A stretch of DNA of 60,389 nt from DASRTE01 sp035316885 (GTDB lineage Bacteria > Actinomycetota > Actinomycetes > Jiangellales > Jiangellaceae). Location of the stretch: assembly GCA_035316885.1 (NCBI GenBank), contig DATHII010000038.1, positions 1-60,389 on the forward strand, given 5' to 3'. A program made the position numbers and the translations under genes. Under the pieces are notes generated by a model, which was given only the letters and a program-made list of their open reading frames with translations, was not told where the DNA came from and did not search any database. Positions within the stretch are counted from its first letter, which is position 1; every line of letters begins with the position of its first letter. This document shows positions 7,950-16,049 of the stretch, one piece after another.

Positions 7950-9839
7950 GTGAGACGGAAGGGTCACTCGTCCCTGCGCGTGGCGGGCCTCGTGCTGGGC
8001 GTCGCAGTTCTGCTCGCATCGGTCGTCTACCTCGCCGATGCCGTCGAGGCCGGGACCATGCGCCGGGTCGTGTCCGCGCTGCTCGCCGACCCGGCGGGGT
8101 TGGCCCTGGCGTTGCTCGCGTATGCGGGTGCCTTCGGGTTGCGGACGTGGGCGTGGCGGCGAACGCTGACCGGCCTGCCGACCGGTCAGGCCTGGGCCGC
8201 GCTGCACGTCTCGCTGCTCGGCAACCACGTCCTGCCCTTGCGTATGGGCGAGGCACTGCGGGTCACCAGCGTCGTGCGCCGCACGGCACTCCCGGTGGAC
8301 CCGGTGACAGCGTCCGCGCTCACTCTCCGCGCCGCCGACGTCCTCGCCGTCCTCGGCCTCGCCGCGGTCGCCGCCCCCGAGGTGCTGATGTCGAACGGCA
8401 GCTGGGGCCTGCTCGTGGCCGGTGTCGCCCTCGGCGCCGCATTCGCCGGTGTGGTCTGGTCGCGCCGTCTGGGCGCTGAGGGTGCCCGCGTACGCCTGCC
8501 GGGCGGTGGACCGCTGGCGGCCACGGTCCTGGCCTGGGCACTCGAGGCCGCCGTCGTGTGGGAGGTCGCGCGGGTCGCGGGCATCGGCCTGACCCCGTGG
8601 CAGGCCGTCGCCGTCACCGCCACGACGATTGCCACCCAGACGGTGGCCGTCACCCCTGGTGGCTTCGGCACCTACGAGGCGGCGGCCACTGCAGCGATGG
8701 TCGCTCTCGGCGTCCCTGCCGCGGAGGCGTTCGCCGTCGCCCTGACGACCCACGCCGTGAAGACCGCTTACGCGCTGCTGGTTGGCGCGTACGCCTTGCA
8801 ACGCCCGGAGCCCGGCTACTGGGGACGGTTCCGGCTTCCGCGCCGGCTCCCTCCCAGGCCGCAGGCGCACATCACCGGCCGGGACGCTCCGGTCGTCGCG
8901 ATGGTCCCCGTGCACGACGAGGAACCGACCATCGCCGAGGTGATCCGGCGGCTGCCCCGTACCGTGCAGGGTCACCGCGTCGTCGCCCTCGTCGTCGACG
9001 ACGGCTCCACGGACCGCTCGGCGCAGGAGGCGCAGGATGCCGGTGCGGTGGTCGTCGCGCAGCCACGCAACCTCGGCCTGGGCGCGGCCGTGCGTCGAGG
9101 CCTGGCCGAGGCGACGGCCCTCGACCCGGCAGCCGTCGTCTACCTCGACGCCGATCTGGAGTACGACGCCGCAGAGCTCGCCCGCCTGGCCGGGCCTGTG
9201 CTCGACGGCTCCGCCGACTACGTGGTCGGATCGCGGTTCGCGGGCGACATCCACCGGATGCTCCCCCATCGACGCCTCGGCAACGTCGTGCTCACCCGCT
9301 GGATGCGCTGGATGACCCGGCTTCCGGTCACCGACGGGCAGAGCGGGTACCGGGCGTTCTCACCCCGAGCCGCCGCCGCGGCGGAGATCGTCCACGACTA
9401 CAACTACGCCCAGGTGCTCACCCTGGACCTGGTCGGCAAGGGCTTCCTCTACCGCGAGGTGCCGATCAGCTACGCGCTCCGGTCGTCAGGCACGTCGTTC
9501 GTCCGGCTCGGCCGGTACCTGCGCAGGGTCGTGCCCGCCGTGCACCGCGAGCTGAACGAGCGGACCGCCTCAGTCCTCGACGACGTGGTGGTCGAACCGC
9601 TCGCGGGCCGCCGTCCAGGCGTAGCGGTCGAACCGCCCGTCGTCGCGCAGCGCGTCGACGGCGTCGTAGGCCATGACCAGCGCATGGTGGGTGTTGTCGT
9701 GGGCGAACAGGCCCTGCCGGCCGAAGGTCACCACCCGGCGGAGCATCCGGGCCCACGTGTCGACGCCGGCCAGGTCGTGCTCGAACCCGATCCGGTAGAC
9801 CGGGTAGACCTGGCCCAGCCGGCGCGTCTCGACGTGTAG
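7950..9839 (+). CDS. Flippase-like membrane domain fused to a GT2 polyprenyl-phosphate sugar synthase
   Basis: Residues 1 to about 300 form a polytopic LPG-synthase-TM/UPF0104-like domain with HVSLLGNHVLPLRMGEALR and TPGGFGTYEAA, typical of that family. Residues about 312-540 are a GT2 domain like dolichol-phosphate mannose synthase: VVAMVPVHDEEPTIAEVI, VVDDGSTDRSAQEA, PRNLGLGAAVRRG, VYLDADLEYD (DxD metal site) and VVGSRF. It should load sugar onto polyprenyl phosphate and may help it cross the membrane. AglD-like proteins join the same domains in the opposite order. Recognisable homology stops near residue 541. The last about 88 residues are read antisense through the convergent oxidoreductase gene, so the original stop may be lost. 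Confidence 0.85.
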   Translation: MRRKGHSSLRVAGLVLGVAVLLASVVYLADAVEAGTMRRVVSALLADPAGLALALLAYAGAFGLRTWAWRRTLTGLPTGQAWAALHVSLLGNHVLPLRMGEALRVTSVVRRTALPVDPVTASALTLRAADVLAVLGLAAVAAPEVLMSNGSWGLLVAGVALGAAFAGVVWSRRLGAEGARVRLPGGGPLAATVLAWALEAAVVWEVARVAGIGLTPWQAVAVTATTIATQTVAVTPGGFGTYEAAATAAMVALGVPAAEAFAVALTTHAVKTAYALLVGAYALQRPEPGYWGRFRLPRRLPPRPQAHITGRDAPVVAMVPVHDEEPTIAEVIRRLPRTVQGHRVVALVVDDGSTDRSAQEAQDAGAVVVAQPRNLGLGAAVRRGLAEATALDPAAVVYLDADLEYDAAELARLAGPVLDGSADYVVGSRFAGDIHRMLPHRRLGNVVLTRWMRWMTRLPVTDGQSGYRAFSPRAAAAAEIVHDYNYAQVLTLDLVGKGFLYREVPISYALRSSGTSFVRLGRYLRRVVPAVHRELNERTASVLDDVVVEPLAGRRPGVAVEPPVVAQRVDGVVGHDQRMVGVVVGEQALPAEGHHPAEHPGPRVDAGQVVLEPDPVDRVDLAQPARLDV

Positions 9840-10967
9840 ACGGTCGACGGGTGGCAGCCCGGTGCGGGCCAGCGCCTCGTCGACGAGGTCGCCGAGCGAC
9901 TCGTCGTCGAAGCCCCATAGCTCGTCGGTCATCGCGCACGGGATCTCCGCACACAGGACCGACCGGTCGGCCGGGTCGTCGGCACTGTCGCGGTAGTTGG
10001 CCGGCTCGGAGATGCGGGTGATCGGCGTCTCGGGCCCGGGCACGTAGTGGGCGTCGAAGGGTGTCCACCGTCCACCCCGGTGGACGACGTAGACCAGCAG
10101 CATCGCCCGGAACCGCAGCCGGCTGGCCGACTCGATGTCCGTCAGCGACGGCGCCGGCCGGGCGATCCGGGCGAGCACCGGCAGCGGCAGGGTCGAGAAG
10201 ACGTGACCCGCCGTGACCTGCTCGGCGTCCTGGGTGCTGACGACGACCTCGTCCTCTACGACCCGCACACTGTCGACCTCGGCCTCGAGCCGGATCTCGG
10301 CACCCGCCGAGGTCGCGGCCTCGGCGAGGGCCTCGACGATCTGGCCGAAGCCGCGTCGGGGATAGAGGAAGACCTGCCCCTGCCCGTCGCCGCGGCTGCC
10401 GCGGACGACCCGGGCCGCGATCTTCCATGCGGTATCCGCCGAGACCCGGCGACGGGCCTGGACGCTGCTGATGCGGTCGCCGGGAAGCCCCCACAGCTTC
10501 TTGGCGTACGGCCCGTAGAGCGTGTCGTAGAGGGTCGGTCCGAGCCCGGCGCGCAGCACGCCCGCATACGTGTCCGCGCGAACCCTCCGCATCGGCGCGG
10601 TGGCCGAGTCGCGGGCGATCCGGGCGACCAGCGACGCAGGAAGTTCGCGGGCGAGCTCGCCCGCGCGCAGCGGAAAGCCGACCCATCGGCCGGCCACCCT
10701 CAGGCGCCCGTTGCGACGGCGGGCCTGCAGGTCGTCGCCGAGCAGGCCGCGCAGGTCGGCCAGCACGTGCGTCGGCGTGGACGGATGCAGGCGGTGGGAG
10801 CCGTGGTCGACCCACATGCCCGCGACCTCGAAGGAACCGGCCAGCCCGCCGACCCGCCCGGCCCGCTCGAGCACAGTGACCTTGAGCCCGCGGCGGGCAG
10901 CCCGCCATGCGGCGGCCAGCCCGGCCGGTCCGGCGCCGAGGACGACGAGATCATACGAGCCGCTCAT
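9570..10967 (-). CDS. FAD-dependent oxidoreductase, UDP-galactopyranose-mutase/amine-oxidase-like
   Basis: The 465-aa protein begins DLVVLGAGPAGLAAAWRAA (FAD GxGxxG) and VTVLERAGRVGGLAGSF, then WVDHGSHRLHPSTP. Central features include LYGPYAKKLWGLPGDRIS and FLYPRRGFGQIVEAL, and it ends GRQGLFAHDNTHHALVMAY. This pattern occurs in FAD enzymes of envelope-polysaccharide clusters related to UDP-galactopyranose mutase and to HemY. Beside an epimerase and glycosyltransferases, a sugar-nucleotide ring-contraction role is plausible but unproved. It converges on the flippase/GT2 gene with a 270-bp overlap and is divergent from fhuF, sharing the iron-box region. A second haem-pathway oxidase is a less likely alternative. 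Confidence 0.75.
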   Translation of the reverse strand: MSGSYDLVVLGAGPAGLAAAWRAARRGLKVTVLERAGRVGGLAGSFEVAGMWVDHGSHRLHPSTPTHVLADLRGLLGDDLQARRRNGRLRVAGRWVGFPLRAGELARELPASLVARIARDSATAPMRRVRADTYAGVLRAGLGPTLYDTLYGPYAKKLWGLPGDRISSVQARRRVSADTAWKIAARVVRGSRGDGQGQVFLYPRRGFGQIVEALAEAATSAGAEIRLEAEVDSVRVVEDEVVVSTQDAEQVTAGHVFSTLPLPVLARIARPAPSLTDIESASRLRFRAMLLVYVVHRGGRWTPFDAHYVPGPETPITRISEPANYRDSADDPADRSVLCAEIPCAMTDELWGFDDESLGDLVDEALARTGLPPVDRLHVETRRLGQVYPVYRIGFEHDLAGVDTWARMLRRVVTFGRQGLFAHDNTHHALVMAYDAVDALRDDGRFDRYAWTAARERFDHHVVED

Positions 10968-10988
10968 AGGGATGTCGCCGAGCCTATA

Positions 10989-11005
10989 GCCGGTACCGTA
11001 CCGGC
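10989..11005. promoter_or_regulatory. 17-bp interrupted perfect palindrome upstream of the FAD oxidoreductase
   Basis: GCCGGTAC, a single C, then GTACCGGC lies 22 bp before the oxidoreductase ATG and about 50 bp from the iron box. It could be an operator for a second regulator or part of a 5' leader hairpin. Confidence 0.45.
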
Positions 11006-11052
11006 GCGGCCGCGTCGACGATCTTCGTGTTCGCGTGTCGCCACCACGAAGC

Positions 11053-11071
11053 TTAGGCTAGCCTTACCGCT
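11053..11071. promoter_or_regulatory. DtxR/IdeR-type iron box at fhuF
   Basis: Thirteen of 19 positions match the IdeR consensus, with the core TTAGGCTAGCCTTACC intact. As at 7930-7948, the box ends one base before the start codon and holds a TAGCCT hexamer (11059-11064) 8 nt before it. It lies 85 bp upstream of the divergent oxidoreductase and could control both. Confidence 0.75.
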
Positions 11072-11072
11072 G

Positions 11073-11870
11073 ATGAGCACCGACACCCTCGCCGGCGACC
11101 GGCTCCACCCGATCGGTCCGGTACTCGACTCGGTCGCCGAGGTCGCCATCGGCTTCCCGCCGGCGTCACTGGGTGGCGACGACACCGCGGCGTGGTACCC
11201 GGCGAGCTGGATCACCGACCCGGACGGGCCGGTCCTGCGTGCCATGCTGGACGACGCGGCGCGACGATGGAGCGTCGGCCCCCATGCCGCAGCGGCACTC
11301 GCCTTCAAGGGCTACGCCTGGGCGGCGACACTGCCCGTCCTCGTCGGCTGGGCCAGGCAGCGCCGGGTGCCCCTGCCCGAGACCGGCCGGATCCGGGTCG
11401 GTATCTCCGCCGATCTGCCCTACGTGCGCTTCGACCTCGCCGACGCCCCAGTTGCCCTCCTCCCCGATGACCCCGCCGCTGCGCACCCTGCGGCCCGTGT
11501 CGTCGACGATCCCGCCGCCCTGCTCGACGCGGCGAGAGCCGCACTGGTCGACGACCACCTCGCCGCCGTCATCGCAGCGCTGCACGGCGCGACCCGAGTC
11601 GGCGAGCGTCTGTTGTGGGGAACGGTCGCCGAGGCCATCGCCCAGCCCGCACTTCTCATGCCGGACGGAACCGCGGCCGACCGGGTCGGTACCGCGCGGA
11701 TGCTGCTGGAGTCGTTCGGCGAGCGCGTACAGGACCTGATCGATGTGGTCGACGGTCCGCGTGGCCCCCGGGTCCGGCGGCGGACCTGCTGCCTGTGGTT
11801 CACCGCCAGCGACGGCCGGGGCAGGTACTGCGCCTCCTGTTGCGTCACCCGCCCTGAACGCACCCTCTAA
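11073..11870 (+). CDS. FhuF-type ferric-siderophore reductase ([2Fe-2S])
   Basis: The protein is 265 aa, and its last about 25 residues hold CC-x10-C-x2-C (RTCCLWF then RYCASCC), the FhuF iron-sulfur signature. The N-terminal part has HAAAALAFKGYAWAATLPVL and ISADLPYVRFD, as in actinobacterial FhuF-like proteins. FhuF proteins reduce iron in ferric siderophores in the cytoplasm so that it can be released. The ATG directly follows an iron box, so expression should rise when iron is scarce. This is the gene that most firmly ties the surrounding locus to iron. Confidence 0.88.
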   Translation: MSTDTLAGDRLHPIGPVLDSVAEVAIGFPPASLGGDDTAAWYPASWITDPDGPVLRAMLDDAARRWSVGPHAAAALAFKGYAWAATLPVLVGWARQRRVPLPETGRIRVGISADLPYVRFDLADAPVALLPDDPAAAHPAARVVDDPAALLDAARAALVDDHLAAVIAALHGATRVGERLLWGTVAEAIAQPALLMPDGTAADRVGTARMLLESFGERVQDLIDVVDGPRGPRVRRRTCCLWFTASDGRGRYCASCCVTRPERTL

Positions 11871-11879
11871 CCTGACCGG

Positions 11880-12605
11880 ATGACCGGCGCCTCGCTGCCG
11901 CTCGTCGCCGACGTACGCGCTACCCTCGCCGCGGCCGCTGACCCGGTGAAGGCAGCGCCGATGCAGGCCTACATGAAGTCGGCGATGCCCTTCCGTGGGG
12001 TTCCCAAGCCCGCCCGCGTGACAGCGCTCCGGCCGGTGTTCCGGGCCTACGTGCTCGACGACCGCGAGAGCTGGGACGCCACCGTCCGCCTGCTCTGGGA
12101 CAGTGCCGAGTTCCGGGAGGAGCGCTATGCGGCCACCGACCTTGCCCGGCATCGCAGCTACGACGCGTGGGCGACCGACGTGCGGTCGATGGACCTCGAC
12201 GACCACCTCGTCGTCACGGGTGCGTGGTGGGACCACGTCGACGAGGTCGCGATCCGGTTGGTCGGGCCCCTGCTGCGTGTGCACCCGATCCCGATCGAGC
12301 GGGTGGTGCGCCGCTGGTCGCGGGACGCGGACCGCTGGCGACGTCGGGCCGCGGTCATCTGCCAGATCGGATCCCGCGACGCCACCGACACCGCCGTGCT
12401 CGCCGAGTGCATCGTGGCCAACGCCGACGATCCCGACTTCTTCCTCCGCAAGGGCATCGGCTGGGCGCTGCGCGAGCACGCCAAGACCGACCCGGACTGG
12501 GTGCGCGCCTTCCTGGGCTCCTACCGGGCCGTCCTGTCTCCCCTGTCGGTTCGCGAGGCCGGTCGCAACCTGCCGGCGCCCACCGTCCACCGTCCGTCGG
12601 AATGA
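11880..12605 (+). CDS. AlkD-like DNA alkylation repair protein
   Basis: The 241-aa, all-helical protein contains MKSAMPFRGVPKPARVTALR, WDSAEFREERYAATDL, RWSRDADRWRRRAAVICQ and DFFLRKGIGWALREHAKTDPDWVRAFL, the HEAT-like repeat blocks of the AlkD family of alkylpurine DNA glycosylases. It starts 9 bp after fhuF. A TAACCT hexamer overlapping the fhuF stop lies 6 nt before its ATG, so it may have its own leaderless promoter as well as read-through from the iron-regulated fhuF. Confidence 0.88.
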   Translation: MTGASLPLVADVRATLAAAADPVKAAPMQAYMKSAMPFRGVPKPARVTALRPVFRAYVLDDRESWDATVRLLWDSAEFREERYAATDLARHRSYDAWATDVRSMDLDDHLVVTGAWWDHVDEVAIRLVGPLLRVHPIPIERVVRRWSRDADRWRRRAAVICQIGSRDATDTAVLAECIVANADDPDFFLRKGIGWALREHAKTDPDWVRAFLGSYRAVLSPLSVREAGRNLPAPTVHRPSE

Positions 12606-12629
12606 TCACGTCCCCGCTCCCGGTCCTGG

Positions 12630-12646
12630 TTACCGGCGAGTAGCAT
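12630..12646 (+). promoter_or_regulatory. Promoter of the fadAB unit with an imperfect TTAC-N6-GTAG dyad
   Basis: A TAGCAT -10 hexamer (12641-12646) sits 26 bp before the fadA start. TTACCGGCGAGTAG (12630-12643) overlaps it and resembles the TTAC/GTAA dyads bound by TetR-family regulators of fatty-acid degradation, one arm base differing. Confidence 0.4.
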
Positions 12647-12671
12647 CGGTCTCACCCCCGAGGAGGCCCCC

Positions 12672-13910
12672 GTGCCACGTGCCACCCGCCAGCTCCGCGA
12701 TGTCGTGTTCGTCGACGGCGTGCGTACCCCGTTCGGCAAGGCCGGCCCGGCGGGGATGTACTTCGAGACCCGCGCCGACGACCTCGTGGTCAAATGCATC
12801 CGCGAGTTGCTGCGACGCAACCCGCAACTTCCGCCCGAGCGCGTCGACGACGTCGCCGTGGCAGCCACCACACAGATCGGCGACCAGGGGCTCACCATCG
12901 GCCGCACCGCGGCGCTGCTCGCCGGTCTGCCGCGGTCCGTTCCGGGATACGCGATCGACCGCATGTGCGCGGGCGCGATGACGGCCGTGACCACGACGGC
13001 CGCCGGCATCGCGTTCGGCGCCTACGACGTCGTCATCGCCGCCGGTGTCGAGCACATGGGTCACCACCCGATGGGCGAGGGCGTCGACCCCAACCCCCGC
13101 TTCCTCGCCGAGAAGCTCGTCGATCCATCGGCGCTGGTCATGGGTCAGACCGCCGAGAACCTGCACGACCGGTTCCCCCACCTGACCAAGGAGCGGGCCG
13201 ACACGTACGCGGCCGCCAGCCAGGCCAAGCTGGCCAAGGCCTACGCGGACGGCAAGGTGCAACCCGACCTTGTCCCGGTCGCCACCCGGAGTGCCCAGCA
13301 GGGGTGGGGCCTCGCGACCGCCGACGAGCCGCCGCGCCCGGGCACGACCGTCGAGGACCTCGCCGGGTTGAAGACCCCGTTCCGACCGCACGGCCGCGTG
13401 ACGGCGGGGAACTCCGCCGGCCTCAACGACGGCGCGACCGCCGCCCTGTTGGCCTCGGCGCACGCGGCGGAGGAACTCGGCCTGACCCCCCGCATGCGGC
13501 TGGTGTCGTACTCGTTCGCCGGCGTCGAGCCCGAGTTCATGGGCGTCGGTCCCGTCCCTGCGACGGACAGGGCGCTGGCGCAGGCCGGCCTGACGATGGA
13601 CGACATCGGCCTGATCGAGATCAACGAGGCCTTCGCGGTCCAGGTACTGACCTTCCTCGACCACTACGGCATCGCCGACGACGACCCGCGGGTCAACCCC
13701 TACGGCGGTGCAATCGCGCTCGGCCACCCGCTGGCCTCGTCCGGGGTCCGCCTCATGACCCAGCTGGCCCGGGCCGTCGAGGACCGTCCGGAGGTCAGGT
13801 ACGGCATCACCACGATGTGCGTCGGCATCGGCATGGGCGGGACCGTGGTCTGGGAGAACCCCCACCACGCCGACTACGGCGCCGAGCACGGCGACGAGGC
13901 GGTCGCCTGA
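12672..13910 (+). CDS. fadA: Acetyl-CoA C-acyltransferase (3-ketoacyl-CoA thiolase)
   Basis: This 412-aa thiolase performs the last step of beta-oxidation. The nucleophile is Cys99 in DRMCAGAMTA; the other catalytic motifs are INEAFAVQVL, NPYGGAIALGHPLASSG (His) and TTMCVGIGMGG (Cys). It begins VVFVDGVRTPFGKAGPAGMY. The GTG at 12672 has AGGAGG 5 nt upstream. Its stop overlaps the fadB start (TGATG), so the two subunits of the trifunctional-type complex are coupled. Confidence 0.95.
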   Translation: MPRATRQLRDVVFVDGVRTPFGKAGPAGMYFETRADDLVVKCIRELLRRNPQLPPERVDDVAVAATTQIGDQGLTIGRTAALLAGLPRSVPGYAIDRMCAGAMTAVTTTAAGIAFGAYDVVIAAGVEHMGHHPMGEGVDPNPRFLAEKLVDPSALVMGQTAENLHDRFPHLTKERADTYAAASQAKLAKAYADGKVQPDLVPVATRSAQQGWGLATADEPPRPGTTVEDLAGLKTPFRPHGRVTAGNSAGLNDGATAALLASAHAAEELGLTPRMRLVSYSFAGVEPEFMGVGPVPATDRALAQAGLTMDDIGLIEINEAFAVQVLTFLDHYGIADDDPRVNPYGGAIALGHPLASSGVRLMTQLARAVEDRPEVRYGITTMCVGIGMGGTVVWENPHHADYGAEHGDEAVA

Positions 13911-16018
13911 TGGCCGGCCCCTACACCACCCCGTTCCCCGGCGAGATCGTCACCCGGGCGCTCGTCCGGTTCGTCGACCTGCCCCTCGATGCCGGCAGGG
14001 CGGCGCTGGTCACCCTCGACAATGGGCACGACCACAACAAGCCCAACACGCTGGGGCCGGCCAGCCTGCTCGAGCTCGACCGGGCCCTCGACACGGCCTA
14101 CGGCGAGCCTGGGGTCGTCGCGGTCTGCCTCACCGGCAAGCCGTTCATCCTGGCCGCCGGTGCCGACCTCAAGGGCGTCGCGCTCGTCACCCATCGCGAG
14201 CAGGGCCTCGAGATCGCCCACCTGGGCCACCGGGTGTTCGCTCGGCTCGGCGACGGTCCGGTCCCGACGTTTGCCTTCGTGAACGGGCTCGCCCTCGGCG
14301 GCGGGCTCGAGATGGCGCTCAACTGCACCTACCGCACTGTCAACGCAACCGTGGCCGGCGTTGCTCTGCCCGAGACCTTCCTCGGTCTCGTCCCCGCGTG
14401 GGGAGGGTCGTGGCTGCTACCCAACCTGGTGGGGCCGGAGAAGGCCGTCACGGTCATCGTCGAGAACGCACTCAATCAGAACCGGATGCTCAAGGGCCCC
14501 GAGGTGACCGAGCTCGGCATCGCCGACGCTCTGTTCGACGGGGCCGACTTTCTCGAGCAGTCGCTGCTCTGGACCGCGCGGGTGTTGCGTGGCGACGTCT
14601 CCGTCGACCGCGACGAGATCGACCGCGACGAGCAGGCGTGGTCGGCAGCGGTGGCCCGGGGCAGGTCGATCGCCGACGCCAAGGTGCACGGTGCCGCGCC
14701 GGCGCCCTATCGGGCACTCGACCTCGTCGCGGCCGCCCGGACGGCGACGCGAGACGAGGGCTTCGCCGCCGAGGACGAGGTGCTCGGCGACCTGGTGATG
14801 AGCGAGGAGTTCCGCGCCGGCATTTACGCCTTCGACCTCGTGCAGCGGCGGGCGAAGCGCCCGGTCGGCGCACCGGACGCGAACCTGGCCCGCCCGGTGA
14901 CGAAGGTCGGCATCGTCGGTGCCGGCCTGATGGCCAGTCAGCTCGCGCTGCTGTTCCTCCGGCGGCTGCAGGTGCCGGTCGTCCTCACCGACCTGGACCA
15001 GCAACGCATCGACAAGGGTGTCGGGCACGTCCACGCGGAGATCGCGAAGCTTGCCGGCAAGAGCCGCATCACCGCCGACCAGGCCGGCCGGCTCACAGCG
15101 CTGGTCACGGGCAGCACCGAGACCGCGGCGTTCGCCGACGCGGACTTCGTCATCGAGGCCGTCTTCGAGGAGATGAAGGTCAAGCAGCAGGTTTTCGCCG
15201 ACCTCGAGGCAGTGGTCACACCCGACTGTGTGCTGGCGACGAACACGTCCTCGCTGTCGGTCACCGAGATGGCATCGGAGCTCGCACACCCCGAACGTGT
15301 CGTGGGCCTCCACTTCTTCAACCCGGTGGCCGTGCTGCCCCTGCTCGAGGTCGTTCGCACCGAGCGGACCGACGACGCCACGCTCGCCACCGCGTTCGCG
15401 GTGGGCAAGGAGCTGAAGAAGTCCTGCGTGCTGGTCAAGGACGCGCCCGCGTTCGTCGTCAACCGGATCCTCACCCGGTTCATCGGCGAGATCACCCGCG
15501 CCGCGGACGAGGGCACGCCGCTCGACGTCGCAGACCGCGCGGCAGCGCCGCTCGGCCTGCCGCTGTCGCCGTTCGTCCTCCTGCAGCTCGTGGGTCCGGC
15601 CGTCGCACTACACGTCGCCGAGACGATGCACGAGGTGTTCCCCGACCGGTTCGCGGTGTCGGAGAACCTGCGCCGACTGGTGGCCGCAGGCAAGCCGGGA
15701 ATCTGGTCGTGGGACGGCCAGGGCCGGCCCTACCTCGACGACGACACGCGGGCCATGTTCGAGCAGGGCGACACGGTCAGCACCGAGGCCGAGGTACTCG
15801 ATCGTGCGCTGACAGCGTTGTCGCAGGAGATCAGGTTGATGCTTGACGAGGGCGTGGTGGCCGGGCCCCAGGACATCGACCTGTGCCTGCTGCTCGGTGC
15901 CGGCTGGCCGTTCCACCTGGGCGGGATCACGCCTTACCTCGACCGCACCGGCGTCTCAGAACGGGCCACCAGCCGCCGTTTCCTGCCGCCCGGGGTCGCC
16001 AGCGTACCGACGACGTAG
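13910..16018 (+). CDS. fadB: Fused enoyl-CoA hydratase / 3-hydroxyacyl-CoA dehydrogenase
   Basis: The 702-aa protein has an N-terminal crotonase domain (about 20-250) with AAGADLKGVAL (oxyanion hole) and NGLALGGGLEMALNCTYR, then an NAD-binding domain near residue 330 (KVGIVGAGLMASQLALLF) and 3-hydroxyacyl-CoA dehydrogenase domains with ATNTSSLSVTEMA and GLHFFNPVAVLPLLEVV (catalytic His). It hydrates and oxidises enoyl-CoA, handing 3-ketoacyl-CoA to FadA encoded just upstream with a 1-nt overlap. Length is normal for actinobacterial FadB. Confidence 0.95.
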   Translation: MAGPYTTPFPGEIVTRALVRFVDLPLDAGRAALVTLDNGHDHNKPNTLGPASLLELDRALDTAYGEPGVVAVCLTGKPFILAAGADLKGVALVTHREQGLEIAHLGHRVFARLGDGPVPTFAFVNGLALGGGLEMALNCTYRTVNATVAGVALPETFLGLVPAWGGSWLLPNLVGPEKAVTVIVENALNQNRMLKGPEVTELGIADALFDGADFLEQSLLWTARVLRGDVSVDRDEIDRDEQAWSAAVARGRSIADAKVHGAAPAPYRALDLVAAARTATRDEGFAAEDEVLGDLVMSEEFRAGIYAFDLVQRRAKRPVGAPDANLARPVTKVGIVGAGLMASQLALLFLRRLQVPVVLTDLDQQRIDKGVGHVHAEIAKLAGKSRITADQAGRLTALVTGSTETAAFADADFVIEAVFEEMKVKQQVFADLEAVVTPDCVLATNTSSLSVTEMASELAHPERVVGLHFFNPVAVLPLLEVVRTERTDDATLATAFAVGKELKKSCVLVKDAPAFVVNRILTRFIGEITRAADEGTPLDVADRAAAPLGLPLSPFVLLQLVGPAVALHVAETMHEVFPDRFAVSENLRRLVAAGKPGIWSWDGQGRPYLDDDTRAMFEQGDTVSTEAEVLDRALTALSQEIRLMLDEGVVAGPQDIDLCLLLGAGWPFHLGGITPYLDRTGVSERATSRRFLPPGVASVPTT

Positions 16019-16049
16019 CTGCCGTCACGGGGAACCACGGGGTGCGTGG

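Noticed and set aside
9466..10908. 480-codon minus frame inside the FAD oxidoreductase gene
   Set aside because: Arg/Pro/Gly-rich composition typical of an alternate-frame shadow; the overlapping frame has clear FAD motifs.
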